Assembly (NCBI GenBank): GCA_029204225.1
Contig: CM055095.1
Span: forward strand, 19,491,450-19,555,449
Origin: Diphasiastrum complanatum
Lineage: Eukaryota > Streptophyta > Lycopodiopsida > Lycopodiales > Lycopodiaceae
DNA: 64,000 nucleotides
Reading direction: 5' to 3'
Shown here: piece by piece, positions 11,376 to 22,886 of the stretch
Layout of the letters: each line of letters starts with the position of its first letter
Numbering within the stretch: the stretch's first letter is position 1
Position numbers and translations under genes: made by a program
The notes under the pieces: model-generated
Databases searched by the model: none
What the model saw: only the letters and a program-made list of their open reading frames with translations
Told to the model about the DNA's origin: nothing

Positions 11376-11693
11376 TCACAAAGATGGAATCAATCGTATA
11401 GATCCAGCGACTTCGAAGGTGTGATCAAGCAGGACAAACTTCGATTTGTTGGAGTCGGTCTGATCAGAGAGACGTAGTTGCATGCATCGAGGATTCCCCG
11501 CTCGCTTCTCACTGTCGCGACGGGAATAGCACCGAATCTCAACATAAACTTCATATTCATCAACTTTCTTGTTGGAGTTTGGTATTTTCTGTTCATTTGT
11601 GGTTATCTTTTTCACCTCATAAAGCTTTGGCTCATTAACATCATTGGATGCTACCAATTTTTCATTCAAACAATCTTGAATTTCATTTTCCAT
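11376..11693 (-). CDS. Small hypothetical open frame
   Basis: A 105-codon minus-strand frame with a Met start (MENEIQDCLNEKLV) and a charged, Lys/Glu-rich composition. It is not visibly repetitive and I do not recognise it. It lies just outside the 1.1-kb inverted-repeat arm at 11784, and on that strand the arm lies upstream of the frame, so it could be the end of a decayed transposon gene. It may equally be a chance frame. Confidence 0.2.
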   Translation of the reverse strand: MENEIQDCLNEKLVASNDVNEPKLYEVKKITTNEQKIPNSNKKVDEYEVYVEIRCYSRRDSEKRAGNPRCMQLRLSDQTDSNKSKFVLLDHTFEVAGSIRLIPSL

Positions 11694-11783
11694 ATTTTCT
11701 TACCTTGGTAGCTTTTAGTTTGTCTTTGACGTAGTACATCTCATCGAGACTCTAGTAACGTGAAGTGTAGGACAAGTGTTGGC

Positions 11784-12893
11784 ATTTTTTTCGTAAACCT
11801 TTGTCATAATGGTAGAGAATAGCTTCCATGAAAGAATTCACTCCCTTGAGGACATCCTAAGAGTGCAAGATACCTTTGACACAAACATTGAGGGCCTTTC
11901 GCTCTTACAGCTGCTCTTAGAAACTATAGCAAACTTGATGGAAGAAACTTGAGCATCCAATCTACTTCGATCTTTGCGAACATCTTTCCAAGATTGCACA
12001 ATTGCTTTGCTTTCAAGTTAATAAATCGTACTTGAAAGAGCTACTATCATAGGATGTTGTAGATTTCATAGCTTTATTTTCTTATCTAAGTTCTTCGATG
12101 GATGTATTTGTCCGTTGACTCATTGGAATTGTATCAATAACTTAAGATCATTTCTTGATGGAAATCCATCTCTTTTCGATGGCTGGCAAGTATTTTGAAG
12201 ACCCTTAACATATATTCACTAAGAAAGCAATAGAGGGAGTCACAGAGGTGCCTTTTGATGGGGTTTCACACGAAATACAATGCTGAGATCAATAGGAACT
12301 ACACGAGATAGGAACGGTAATACTACCATATTGATGACATGGCAAGGCCTTTGACAATACCACATAGTTGTATTAAACTTATAAAGTACCAATGACGTTG
12401 CCTTAAGCCTGAGCCAAAAATGACTTTCTAATATGTATCGTAGCATAACAGGAAGGGGAGTCAGCTGGTATACCATTGCCAGCCCAAAAGCAGTGGTTGC
12501 CTGTCGATCGTGGATTCGCCCATACTACTTACCTTGTGTGTCGAGTAACGCTAGTAACACGTATCCCGTACGTACAAAACATGAAGCCAGTTCCACACAA
12601 AGTATCCGTAGCCAGCGTCCTCACTCTCGAGTCTCATCAATATTATCAAACATTGTTAACATGTTGAGATTCGAGAAGCAGACACTGGAAAGACGCGATT
12701 AGCAGTCCAATTTTACTTGAAAGTAACCTGTTACCTTACCTTATTGCTATTAATCATACTTAATTAGGAACTGTTGTTCAGACTTGTTCTGGAGTTGCAA
12801 CCCTCCAGAATCTGCAAATGCTGCAGCAGGGTCTGCAACGCCTCACCTGCAGTCTATAATTTCCGTGTTGGGTTAGAACTCCCAGGCAAACAA
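11784..12893 (+). repeat. Dispersed 1.1-kb repeat, arm 1 (inverted relative to 28312-29347)
   Basis: Nearly the whole segment is the reverse complement of 28312-29347. Shared landmarks include the 'aaacctttgtcataatggtag' word near 11795, the run around 12465-12700, and the run ending 'gggtctgcaacgcctcacctg' near 12850. Similarity stops on both sides (the left flank is 'gacaagtgttg', the right flank after 'actcccaggcaa'). No terminal repeat or target duplication is evident. Stretches such as VQDTFDTNIEG (plus strand) read open for a while in both copies, but I do not recognise a family. It is probably a decayed transposon. Confidence 0.75.
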
Positions 12894-14024
12894 AGCTGTG
12901 TGATGGGTTGCAGGGAAAAGAGTGGACTGTGCATGAATCCTAGCTACCATCTAGAATCCAGCACCATGCAGTGCACAAACCACTTACCTCAGTGGCAGCT
13001 TGTCTTACTGACCTAAAGTATTGATTTTGTTGCTTCACTACATATTCTTGGACAATGCATTTTTGTATTTGTCATTGGCCAAGAATGACGTCATTGTTGT
13101 CACTTCAATCAGTAGAGGTTCAACACTTAATCAAGTTCGGCAAATAACTCATTTGAAATTTAGTGGTTTAATATGAGCACATTAACATTGTATCATATGC
13201 AACCAATTCGAGCTTGGGAGCCAGCTAGTTGTCAATATGCAGCTTTGAAACTTGGCTGTATGCATAGGAGGACATTGTGTACACCATACCTTCCATACAT
13301 TGAGAACGGAGGGTAAGAAACCATGTTTTTCCTGCTGAACCTTGCAATAAATTCACAATTTTGGATAGCTTTTAGTACTAAATCTGAAATATGAATCTGC
13401 TAAGCTCAAGGTCTTAAGCATGAAACAATATGAGCGCACTATGCAACATACATAATAAGGAGAATTGTTGCTTTTCAGCTTCACATATCAACAAAATATT
13501 GTGCTTGTTATAGATTTGATTGTCTAGGCAACATAAGGACTGGTTGGTTTTTGGGTAAAGAAACTTCTTTGTGCCCTTGTCCTTATGGCTTCATCTTGCT
13601 ATCTTAGAATCAGTATCATCTTGTGTAGTTGCTTTCCTCAAAAAATTTACCTATGGTGCTCATTGACTACTTTAGAACTTCAATTGTCTTTCGATACTAC
13701 CACAAAATGGATTTAATTTTTTCTAGTATTCTTTGAAGCTCATAATTACATGTGTTGTATGGGTAGAATATGCCAAGAGCTCATGCATTCCATTAGATAT
13801 TTGTGGGATCATGTAGGACACTCATGAATGATATTCGCAAAAAGACATACTCCAGTTTTACCATGGAATTGGTTAAAATTCTACAATTTTTAATTGCTCC
13901 TGCATTTTGTGAAAGTTGGGCTCTTGTTGCTCATGGACTAGTATTTTGTTTTCAACATGGTAAACATAATATTTTTCTTGATTATGTGGCACAGGTAGAA
14001 ATAGGAAATTCTCCTATTTAGAAA
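12894..14024. other. No gene recognised
   Basis: Open frames at 12774-13016 (overlapping the repeat end) and 13803-14021 have no motif. No repeat ends are visible. Confidence 0.5.
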
Positions 14025-14459
14025 GCCCTTCGTCAAGGTTTTCATATTGACGTCATTACTCTATTTTTTCACAAAAATAACTTTATTGTTGACATAATTA
14101 CGTGAAAAAGCTTATTAACGTCAACCAAAAGTGACCTTTTGGTGACGTTTGGACCAGTTTGGCCGGTGGATTAGCCCGTCGGGCTTTACAAAGAGGCCCG
14201 GTGGGACCCAACGGGCTCTACAAAGAAGCTCGTCGGGCCCGCAATTGTGGTAGTACATGGAATATTTTACCTTCCTTTGTAAAGCCCGGCAGGTCCCGCC
14301 AGGCCTCTTTGTAAAGCCTGACGAGTAAACCATTTGGCAAGTTTTGGCCGGTGGAACGTAAACACGAACGTTATAAATGTTCCAGGGCACCGAAAATAAC
14401 CCTTAAATTTTTCAAATTTCACTTTACATAATTACGTTTTTGGAAACCTTGCCCTTCGT
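14025..14459. mobile_element. Foldback / Mutator-like miniature element with 9-bp target duplication
   Basis: The direct repeat GCCCTTCGT occurs at 14025-14033 and 14451-14459. Between them the ends are inverted: CAAGGTTTTCATATTGACG on the left and, read in reverse, AAGGTTTCCAAAAACG on the right. The interior carries two long complementary arms, about 14168-14219 and 14271-14326. Both are built on GGGCTTTACAAAGAGGCC and have about 50 bases between them. A smaller palindrome, ACCAAAAG-TGAC-CTTTTGGT, lies near 14126. No transposase frame fits inside 416 bp, so any movement would need an autonomous partner. A 9-bp target duplication is typical of Mutator-like elements. Confidence 0.65.
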
Positions 14460-16679
14460 GATGCTAAAGATTCACTCCCTTTAATTTTCTGGATTGCCTC
14501 CCTATTTCGTTGGTCAAGAGTAAATCTAGTTACAAAACTATCTTGTAGAGCAAATTCATTCTTTTAAATTAATCCATTTGGTTCATGAGTGTCCATAAAA
14601 TGTAGTTAGAACTCATCTTCTTATGTTGGTGCAAGGGCAAGTGCATGGTTAGGTGCATGATCTATTATCAGTTGTTATTGCTTAATATTGAAGTATTGAA
14701 TGCAATGATAAGTTTAGTTATAGTTGTTATGATAACTCCTTAATTGATCATTGTGAGACTCATCAAAACTATATTAAGAAAATTGCACATCTATTTTTTT
14801 GGTTCTTTTGGGACATATTTTTTGTCAAAAATATAATAAATATGTCTAAGACCTATCATTGAAGATTTTTTGTTCTTTAAATAATATTTTCAAACTTCAT
14901 TTGTATCAACTAACCAATTAAGGTTGATACTGATGTAGATCCCAACATTTTGACGTTATTATTGTAGCTTTCAAATATATGCTACTAAATAACTAGAAAC
15001 ACTATCTAATTTATTAATAGAAAATGAAAAACACTTGTTGGCATTCAATAGAGTAAAACATTAAGTGTAACAACCCAAATTTTGATTCTATGACAAAAAG
15101 CCTAAATTAATCAAAGTCTATAGCCTTAATCAAATCAACAGCTAATACATTACCAGTAAGCAAAATCTTTTCAAGTAGAATAATTTATTCAATGAGAAGA
15201 CTTGAAAGATACATATGTTTCTAATAAAATCACCAAAGCAAAAACAATTAGATTTTCAAATACTAATCTAATTTCTTGTCTCATTCAAAATAAAAAATTA
15301 CTCATCATTTCTAAGAATTGATGTATTTTTTCATAATTCTCTGATAATAGTTAAATAGGTATTTATGATTCGTCATCCAATAAATACTTTAAAAATTTAA
15401 GAATCATCAATCACAATGCATTGGATTTCAAAATCATACTTACTATCGGAGGGTATATCCAACACATAACTCAAAAAAAATAAGAGTCATTCCAAAGTAT
15501 CTTCTAATATAGAAGTTACAAGACTTTGAAAACACTCTTCAAATCAGATTCTTTAATAAAAATATGAGTTGTTATCCAATTGTGTAATCAATCAAGTAAT
15601 TATAGATAGAAGAATATGAACATTGTATTTATAACCATCTTCAGCTAAAAAATTTCCAGATTACTATCCAGAACTAAATCTAGATATAGAACGTTTTGAT
15701 AAATTTCTTCTTGAAACTCTGATGTAATTATTGAGTTTATTAGGTTGTGCCATCCAATCACGCACTTTGAAATATTATCACTAAAAAAAAATTCCGTTTT
15801 TTCATTGAAAAATATTCTTTTACCAAGAATTTCCTATATTCTATGCAGATAATCTTTATTGATGAACTCAATTTATCTATAAAATATGCATCTTATAAGC
15901 AATACAAGTCAAAATAAACAATTCTGGTGATTTTTTCTGAAATGCTCATTCAATTCAATTGACTTTTTTTAGGAGTTACCCAACTACTTAAGTTAATTGC
16001 TAATGATTTAAGATTCTCAAATGTCTAGATGGAGACCTTAGTTGTATTGATATAAAACCACATTTAGATGTTATTCTAAATTATCTTTGAGTTAATAAGT
16101 TAATCTTTCGACAAAAAGACTTCTAAACTTGCAAATAATTTTTTAAATATTACTTGTTATATGTCTATGTTCACTAATTGGTTTATGTATACTAGATAAA
16201 CAAAAAAACAAAGAATATATAGTAGATTCTTACATGCGCATATGAAAATACTGACCACACGTCTTAGGACATCAACCAAGACTAGGTTAATTCATACAAA
16301 CATTAAGGATTCAAGGACAAAAACAAAACTCCAACTTAATCCAATCCATAATAAGTTTGTGATTGGTATTTCTAATTAGTGGCATTTAAATTTTGTCTTT
16401 ATAAAAGGATAAGAATGGGAAGTGGGGAGCTACCATAAAAATTATAGAGAATAGGTGTTTCTTGCCTAGGAAAGCAAAAAGAAATCCCAACCCAGGGTTT
16501 TGTGGTGGAAAACTTCAGTTTGGTCTCTCTAGAAGACCATTTTTTTGTCTATAAAAGCCCGACCACGAGCATCCTAGCAGCATCAAGCTAACTGCAGATG
16601 GTCGCAGGCCGCCATGGAGGAGATCGAGTTTTGGATCAGATCCAATCTACAGCTCACAAACCCCATTCAAGACATTTCC

Positions 16680-16683
<4 letters not shown>
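14460..16683. other. No gene recognised; very AT-rich
   Basis: Long AT-rich sequence with no open frame that shows a family motif. A TATA-like TCTATAAAAGCCCG lies near 16550, ahead of a short frame at 16598-16783 that runs through the GA microsatellite. I cannot show that this is a promoter or a gene. Confidence 0.5.
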
Positions 16684-16710
<27 letters not shown>

Positions 16711-16711
16711 G
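16684..16711. repeat. (GA)n microsatellite
   Basis: About 14 uninterrupted GA units. Confidence 0.9.
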
Positions 16712-17274
16712 GACTGGTCGTGGGACAGGTCGGGGGCTCAACCAAGTTGGGAGGTCAGTGTATTTGAGTGCCTTGTGCTTTGAAGAGCCCCTCACAGCAC
16801 CCAAACTCATTGTGTTTTGGAGGATTGAACTCTATGTTCTACAACCATTGGATCTGCTTGGGTCCGATTCAAGAAGGACCTGAAGTGCAATTCACATTGC
16901 AACTTCATTAAAAACATTTCACTTTGAAATGGGCCTTGGGTTTGAAGTTTTTTCAAGAGAAAGAAACAGTTCAAAAATAAGAAAAGTCTTTATTTTCACC
17001 TCCTTTAGCCATTTTTGATCCAACGAAGGGCTATAGCCTCCAAACGAAGGGCATTGTGACTATACTTGCAAGTACGGTACAACAAAACAACGTGATTGCC
17101 ATGGAGACAATGTTCGGAGTGCGTCAAATGTGACTTCACTACTCTATAGGGCACAAAGTTGCGAGTTTGTAGTAAGGAGCATTTTAGAAAGCGAGACCGA
17201 CTTGGCAACAAAGTGGTGGGTGGCCTGGTAAGCCAAAAATTGCAAGTCAATATTTTCAACTTTTGACATCACGT

Positions 17275-17590
17275 AAACTTGATGGGGCTTCCAATTATAA
17301 CATCTAGAAGCTCAAAATGAAGAGTATATTGATGGAGAAGGAGCTATGGGACATTGTTGCAAATATAGAATTGAGGTCAAATACCACTCCTAGATATATG
17401 AGGGCCTTTCACAGGAAGGCACAGTGAGCATTGTCATTGATCAATCTCTCAGTGAAAGATCATGTAATCACCCATATTAGTGATGTCACGATAGCCAGGG
17501 AAGCTTGGGAAGCTCTTAGAGCACAATTTCAAACTTGCAATCTAGCTCGAGCCATGTTCTTGAAGTCAAAGTCGAACAACACATGAGGAT
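17275..17590 (+). pseudogene. Copia family B gag fragment
   Basis: Translation gives KLDGASNYNI, a stop, then KLKMKSIL-EKELWDIV, AREAWEALRAQFQTCNLARA and MFLKSKS. This is the N-terminal copia capsid pattern, with the KFDG..NY..WK..M opening and the W..L...F..... block. Stops replace the Trp after NYNI and occur twice more. The zinc knuckle, protease and most of the integrase are absent before the next fragment. Confidence 0.8.
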
Positions 17591-17746
17591 TATGCTTGAA
17601 GGCCTAGAGGAAGGTATTTGTTGATAGGTGCAACAAAGGAAAAACCTTTTGAAAGTAAAAGACGGTTCTTGAACACTCCTTGGGACACATACTCTCCAAG
17701 AAGTGTATCACTAGAATCTAAGGTACCCAAATGATACGAGAAGATA

Positions 17747-19303
17747 ATGAAAGAGGTGAAGATGAATCAACCTGAATCTAGTTCACAGGAAGAAGTGAGA
17801 AGATCAATGTGGGAAAGGAAACCTCTTGATCATTATCATGTAAACTATGCCCTAATGAGTGACATTTTGGAGAGTCGAGAGCCATTGACCTTTGATGAGG
17901 CAAAGGATCTCAAAGAGTGGCAAGGGACAATGGAAGAGGAGATGGAATCAATCCACAAACATGATATGTGGGAGTTGGTTGACCTACTACATGGAAAGAA
18001 ACCCACTGACAAAAAATGGGTATATAGAACAAAGTTTCATGCAGATGGCATGATTGCAAAACATAAGTCACGCCTAGTGGTAAAGGCTATGAGCAAGGCA
18101 AGGGAATTGACTATGAAGAGACATTTGCTCCAGTGGTGAAGTGGACTACATTACGCCTAATCATTGTCTTAGCATCCCATTTTGGATGGAGAATCCATCA
18201 AATGGATGTGAAATCTGCATTCCTAAACGGTGACTTAGAAGAGGAAGTATACATGCTCCAACCACAAGGCTTGGTTGTGAAGGGACAAGAACACAAGGTA
18301 TGCAAGCTAAGCAAAGCACTCTATGGTCTCAAACAAGTGCCGCGCGTGCATAGTATGGACATATTGATCATTGCTTTCTCTCTCACGAGTTTATGAGAAC
18401 AAGTTCAGATCCAAATCTTTATGTTCTCATAAACAATGTTAGCATTGCCTTGGTTGTGCTTTATGTTGATGATACAATTATCATGGGCAGTGATGAGAAT
18501 CTCGTTCACTTCATCAAAGCCAACTTGTGCAAGCAATTTGAGATGACAGATCTTATGCATTTTTGCTTGGGAGTTGAAGTATGGAAGAATGGCAATGACA
18601 TCATACTATGTCAAAGCAAGTATGTTTGCGAGATTTTACAAAGATTCTGCATGACAAAGTGCAAACCTTCCATCAGTCCATGCGAAGCTGGTAAGAAGTT
18701 GTCTCATGTTGATGATAGTGTTCAAGTTGATGCTACACTATTTCATCAACTAGTTGGAAGTTTGATTTATCTCACAACTACTCGTCCTGGTATTTGCTAT
18801 GTTGTGAGCTTGATTAGTCAATTTATGTCATCACCTACTTTGGATCATTGGAAAGTAGTGAAAAGGATCATGGGATGATAGGAAGTCAACTATTGGATAT
18901 GCTTGCAACTTTGGAAATGGTTGTTTTTCATGGTCTAGTAAGAAGCAGGACACCATTTCTCTTTCATCGACAGAAGCTGAGTATAAAGCGCTAAGTTTTG
19001 CTACTCAAGAAGTTGTTTGGCTATGAAGATTGTTGAGTGAGATTGGTATGAAGCAAACATAGCCCACTATTATCTGCTGTGATAGCCAAAGCGGGATATA
19101 GTTGGCCAAAAATCAGTCTTTCATGCAAGAACTAAACACATTGAAGTAAAATATCACTTTGTGCATGGAAAGCTACAATCCGAAGATATTAGTGTTATGC
19201 ATTGCTCTACAATGTTGCAACTTGTTGATATATTTACCAAAGCTCTAAATAAGGACAAATTTGAGACTTTTAGAGCTAAGCTTGGCATAAATACAATTAT
19301 GTA
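17747..19303 (+). pseudogene. Copia family B reverse transcriptase and RNase H remnant
   Basis: 17747-18139 encodes the start of the reverse transcriptase domain (LKEWQGTMEEEMESI, MWELVDL, KWVYRTKFHADG, RLVVKA). A frameshift near 18090 is followed by WRIHQMDVKSAFLNGDLEEEVYM and LSKALYGLKQ. A second shift near 18390 leads to LVVLYVDDTIIMGS, the catalytic YVDD box, and then LVGSLIYLTTTRPGICY. A deletion of roughly 100 bp or more at 18880 joins [27 protein letters not shown] and a stop-ridden RNase H end. It could not make an active enzyme. Confidence 0.9.
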
Positions 19304-19904
19304 AAAAAAAATTTTTTGAAGTACTTGTTGATACTAAAGTATGATACTATCATGGAGGTATGTTCAATGAATAGCATAGATCATCGACCAAGTGAGATGT
19401 TTATTATTGAGAAAGGGAGTTAAATTAGCATTAATCAACGTGTAAATTGTTTTACATCTACTTTCTAAGTTTAACGGTGACATGTTTTGCCTAGCTCTAG
19501 AATTATTGGGTTGATTCTTTTACGAGCCCAGGTTGTCAATGAGCATTTAAGTTGCTTCTCTTTGTACTTGTGAGTTAGTGTGAATACACACTTAATGGTG
19601 AGCAATTTTGTTTGTCTTGTCTCAAAGTACTTGATGTTGTATTGTTGTGAACGAATCGATCAGTTTGTATCGTATTGTCAACTAGACCTAGCAAGCTCTA
19701 TTACCAAGGCTCACATCCACAAAGAGGAAGATAAGCTCTCTCATTTGCAAATGAGACAAATGATCTTTTCAAATGGTGTCTTTTGTCTACTTATAGACAA
19801 CGCTCTAACTTAACTAAACATAACTATCTTGAGAGATAGTTAGTCCTTGTTAAGTCATATTAAATGTACTTTGGGCCCTTGTTGGCCTATTATCCTTATT
19901 AAGA
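19304..19904. other. Unassigned; may include the family B 3' LTR
   Basis: A purine run GAGAAAGGGAG near 19410-19420 after the RNase H could be a polypurine tract, followed by TTAAATTAGC. The frame at 19580-19813 has no motif. With no second copy, no LTR can be defined. Confidence 0.3.
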
Positions 19905-20524
19905 TGTGAGAAATTTCAACTAGTTTTGTTATTTTGGTCAAATTTGTATATTTGGCAATTAAGGCCAATTTTCATATTAGACTTAGACTTAGACTTTTCA
20001 AGTTATATTAGTCTAAAAGCATTTGAATAAACACTTTTTGAAAGTTTGGGAAAGTGTAGTACATGAGTTTTAGAGATTCAAGTTTGAATGTGGAGACATT
20101 TGAATCTAGTCCACATTAATGCTAGGATTTTTGTTATGGAGAGAAACCAAACTTATTAATGAGTCATGGATCTGCTATATATAGTTGCACACTCGTGGGA
20201 AGAGACACATTCTCTCTCTCTTATCTCACTTCATGCTTATACATGAGTTCTATTGGGTTCATCTATCCATTGGTGCACTATATTTGTGATAGTGTGTAGA
20301 ATGCTTATTTTATGCTATAAATATAGTAGCTTACTATTTTTTTTCTAAACATCAACTTCATCATATCATATCTTTTATGTTTGATCATGTTCTTATTGAG
20401 TTTGCATATCTTTCATAGAGTAGATGTTGATTTTTCTACATTGGCAACATTGGTAGAGTTGATCTATTTCTAACCAAAGATCAAGTTATGGATTTGGATC
20501 TTAATTGATCCCAAATTCTTCACA
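19905..20524 (+). repeat. Family A LTR (5' type)
   Basis: It opens TGTGAGAAATTTCAAC and closes AAATTCTTCACA, with inverted ends of about 12 bp; length is 620 bp. It has a TATA-like CTATATATAG near 20175 and a short CT run near 20210. A primer binding site follows immediately, so it was a 5' LTR. To its left is unrelated family B sequence. Confidence 0.82.
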
Positions 20525-20536
20525 TGGTATCAGAGC
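20525..20536 (+). other. Primer binding site (initiator-Met tRNA type)
   Basis: TGGTATCAGAGC immediately after the family A LTR. The following 150 bp resemble the leader after 44702, then similarity is lost near 20700. Confidence 0.8.
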
Positions 20537-21807
20537 TTTTGTTGTAGGTTTTGAAAGGATCAAGCACATCTATCAAGGATATGGAAGAGATATCAATGCT
20601 AGAGCATGCTATATTGACTTCCACTCAAAAATCGAGTTATTTGCAGATTTGATCTTTTGTAGATCAAAACTCATTTTAGGTCAATGAACTTGAGGAATTC
20701 CAATTTCACACCATATGTTAGTAGGAATGTTAGCTTGTTTCTCTTAATGTTAGCATGATTCTATCTGACAGAGTTTCTGCTTGACAACATGTTGGATCAA
20801 TCTCCAAGTCCTACACTTCTACCTGATACCAAATCTCAAACCAGACCTTAAAAGAAGAATCAACAACAATCACATTCATACATCAATACCCAAACTAATT
20901 GCATGAAGATGGAGCATGGGAATGCAGGTTGAAGGATCTTCATTAAACATTTCAGCAGCATTACAATATACAACACATGCTATGGATCTCGTGGAGGAGG
21001 CTCCTCTTTGTGGACACAAAGAGTGAACCCCATACCATAATATTGTGAGTTCCATCTCTTGACTAGTGGGTGAACCCCATACTATAATCTTTTGGGTTCC
21101 ACCTCTTACACATTATTAGGAGGCATCTTTATTAAAAATACAACTCAAGTTGAGAGAACCTAAATTAGTAGCTCCCACAAGGCTTTTCATCTTTCAAGAA
21201 TTACCATGGGGCTTACAATATATGCACTTAGTGTATCACTAGTAATTCTTGTGCTCTCAGCCTCGGCTCTCAACATCAAGTCCACTGGAAATCCTTTTTG
21301 GTGATGAGGCACTGCATCGACATGTCAGAGGCGTGGCATTAGCTAGCATTATCCTCCCCCTATAGTGTTGCAGGACCCACTACAATGCATCAGCTTTATT
21401 GCTTGGTCCTTGGAAAGGCATGGATCAGTGTTTGCCTACATAAAATCAAGAACTTATTTGTCGACATTGTCACGCTTCTCGACAACAACTTTAACATTTG
21501 CAACGGCTTTTCAAGATAGCCCTGTGTAACTGAGTGCCTCTCGCTTACCTTTTTCATCTTTCTTTTTGTCAAGAGACTTCTCGTAGCCTATCTCCCTTCT
21601 GATGGCTTCGAATGTGATGAATCTCATTTTGTGCCCAACGGAATAGATCTCGGATAAGGCCTAATCACTAGTATAAACATTCTGATACTGAGTCTCCCCC
21701 TTGACTTACCTACTAGCCAAAAAATAAATAAATAAAAAACCCTCAAAAATTAAAAAACAAACAACACCAAAATCCATACAAAATACAAAAATACACGACA
21801 GTACACA
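20537..21807. other. Family A leader stub, then unassigned sequence
   Basis: 20537-20700 matches family A leader sequence elsewhere in the window. From 20700 nothing is recognised. A 32-codon frame at 21206-21304 begins MGLTIYALSVSLVILVLSA and looks like a signal peptide, but stops at once (see findings). AT-rich leader-like sequence runs from 21700 to the gag below. Confidence 0.45.
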
Positions 21808-22578
21808 ATGGACCACCATACTGATCCCAATATCCTAGAAGATTATCCACATGAAATGGTGTCTCCTACAACTGAACAAATCAGACATCATAGGTTCTAC
21901 CGAATGCAATCACGAATCCACGAGCCATCTACAAACCCATTCAAGGGACGAGAACCTGATAGAGCCAAGTCCTTATGGGCACGAGTCCATTTTCATGGTG
22001 TTGAAACATCACATGTAGAATACACCTGAATGGAGCTTTTGCCACTCACGGAGCTCCTTTTGAGAAGAGAACACCCAAGTTAGATGTCCCCAAGTTTGAC
22101 GGTAGTTCGGACTCTCAAAGATTCTTGCAAATATGAGAATGCGTGTGACGTTTATGGCGAAACATCTAACCATGCTATGGTCCAATTGTTTTCCATGACC
22201 ATGATCAATAAAGCACATGAATGGTTTTTTAACCTCAATCGTAATGATAGGACTGATTGGTCTACATTAAAAGAGTCCTTTATCAAATGTTTCAAGCCCT
22301 TTCGTTTGATAGAAAGTCCTTTTGTCAAACTGAGTAATATCAAAATGGCAAGAGATGATGAACGCGTACGAGACTATATCGAGCATTTCAAGAGCCTCCA
22401 AAGTCAAGTACAAGAATAGTCTACAGGGCAGATGCTCATCATCTAGTTTTTAGTTGCCCTTCCAAGATGGATTAGACACGAGCTTCGATCCAATGACAAA
22501 TATACGAGCCTAAAGTTAGCTATGTTTGATGCCATCAAGGAAGAAGATGAGGGATTCATTGTTGACGAACCTAGGTAA
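21808..22578 (+). pseudogene. Ty3/gypsy gag (capsid) fragment
   Basis: The Met at 21808 opens a 73-codon N-terminal piece. A frameshift near 22020 leads into KRTPKLDVPKFDGSSDSQRF, a stop, and YGETSNHAMVQLFSMTM. Next come KAHEWFFNLNRND-TDWSTLKESFIKCFKPF and ERVRDYIEHFKSLQSQV. This is the retrotransposon gag fold (the W...F...F pattern of the PF03732 type). A stop follows QE, and more gag-like sequence (LPRWIRHELRSND-YTSLKLAMFDAIKEEDEGF) runs to 22578. Zinc knuckle and pol are missing. It is non-functional. Confidence 0.82.
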
Positions 22579-22886
22579 TGTTGTGGATATTTCCTGTAAT
22601 ATAATAAACTAGTGGGTCCCACCACTAAAACTACTGTTGGCCAAGCCTTACCAAGTGGGCTCCACCATAGTATAGTAGAGCAATAAGTGCGAGGCACTGA
22701 CTTCCTATGTATAAGCCCAACCCAATGAGCACACTAGTGAAATAAATTACGTTGTTTCTTAGTGATTTGGGTCCTAGTTGCAAATTAAATAAGTTAAAGG
22801 CCAAAGCCTAAGTTACAAGGTTGAGTCAAAGTCAAATGGTGGTAGGTGGGGTGTGTTTCTTTGTACACCATTAGATCTTTTGTGTA
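22579..22886. other. Unassigned junction sequence
   Basis: About 300 bp between the Ty3 gag and a copia gag. No motif or repeat end was found. Confidence 0.4.

Noticed and set aside
12433-12702. 89-codon plus-strand frame inside repeat arm 1
   Set aside because: The matching frame in arm 2 (28519-28704) differs in length and reading through small indels, so it is not a conserved coding region.
15066-15090. TGTAACAACCCAAATTTTGA as a possible LTR start
   Set aside because: This start occurs in some plant LTRs, but no matching end, primer site, purine tract or second copy was found.
16545-16783. Promoter and 61-codon gene near TCTATAAAAGCCCG
   Set aside because: The frame runs through a GA microsatellite and has no family resemblance; the TATA-like match alone is not enough.
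17005-17259. 84-codon minus-strand frame
   Set aside because: No motif; lies just ahead of a plus-strand copia gag and is best explained as chance in its leader.
20820-20832. Reverse primer-site-like sequence (minus-strand TGGTATCAGG)
   Set aside because: Only partly matches the initiator-Met tRNA site and no LTR end (CA) adjoins it.
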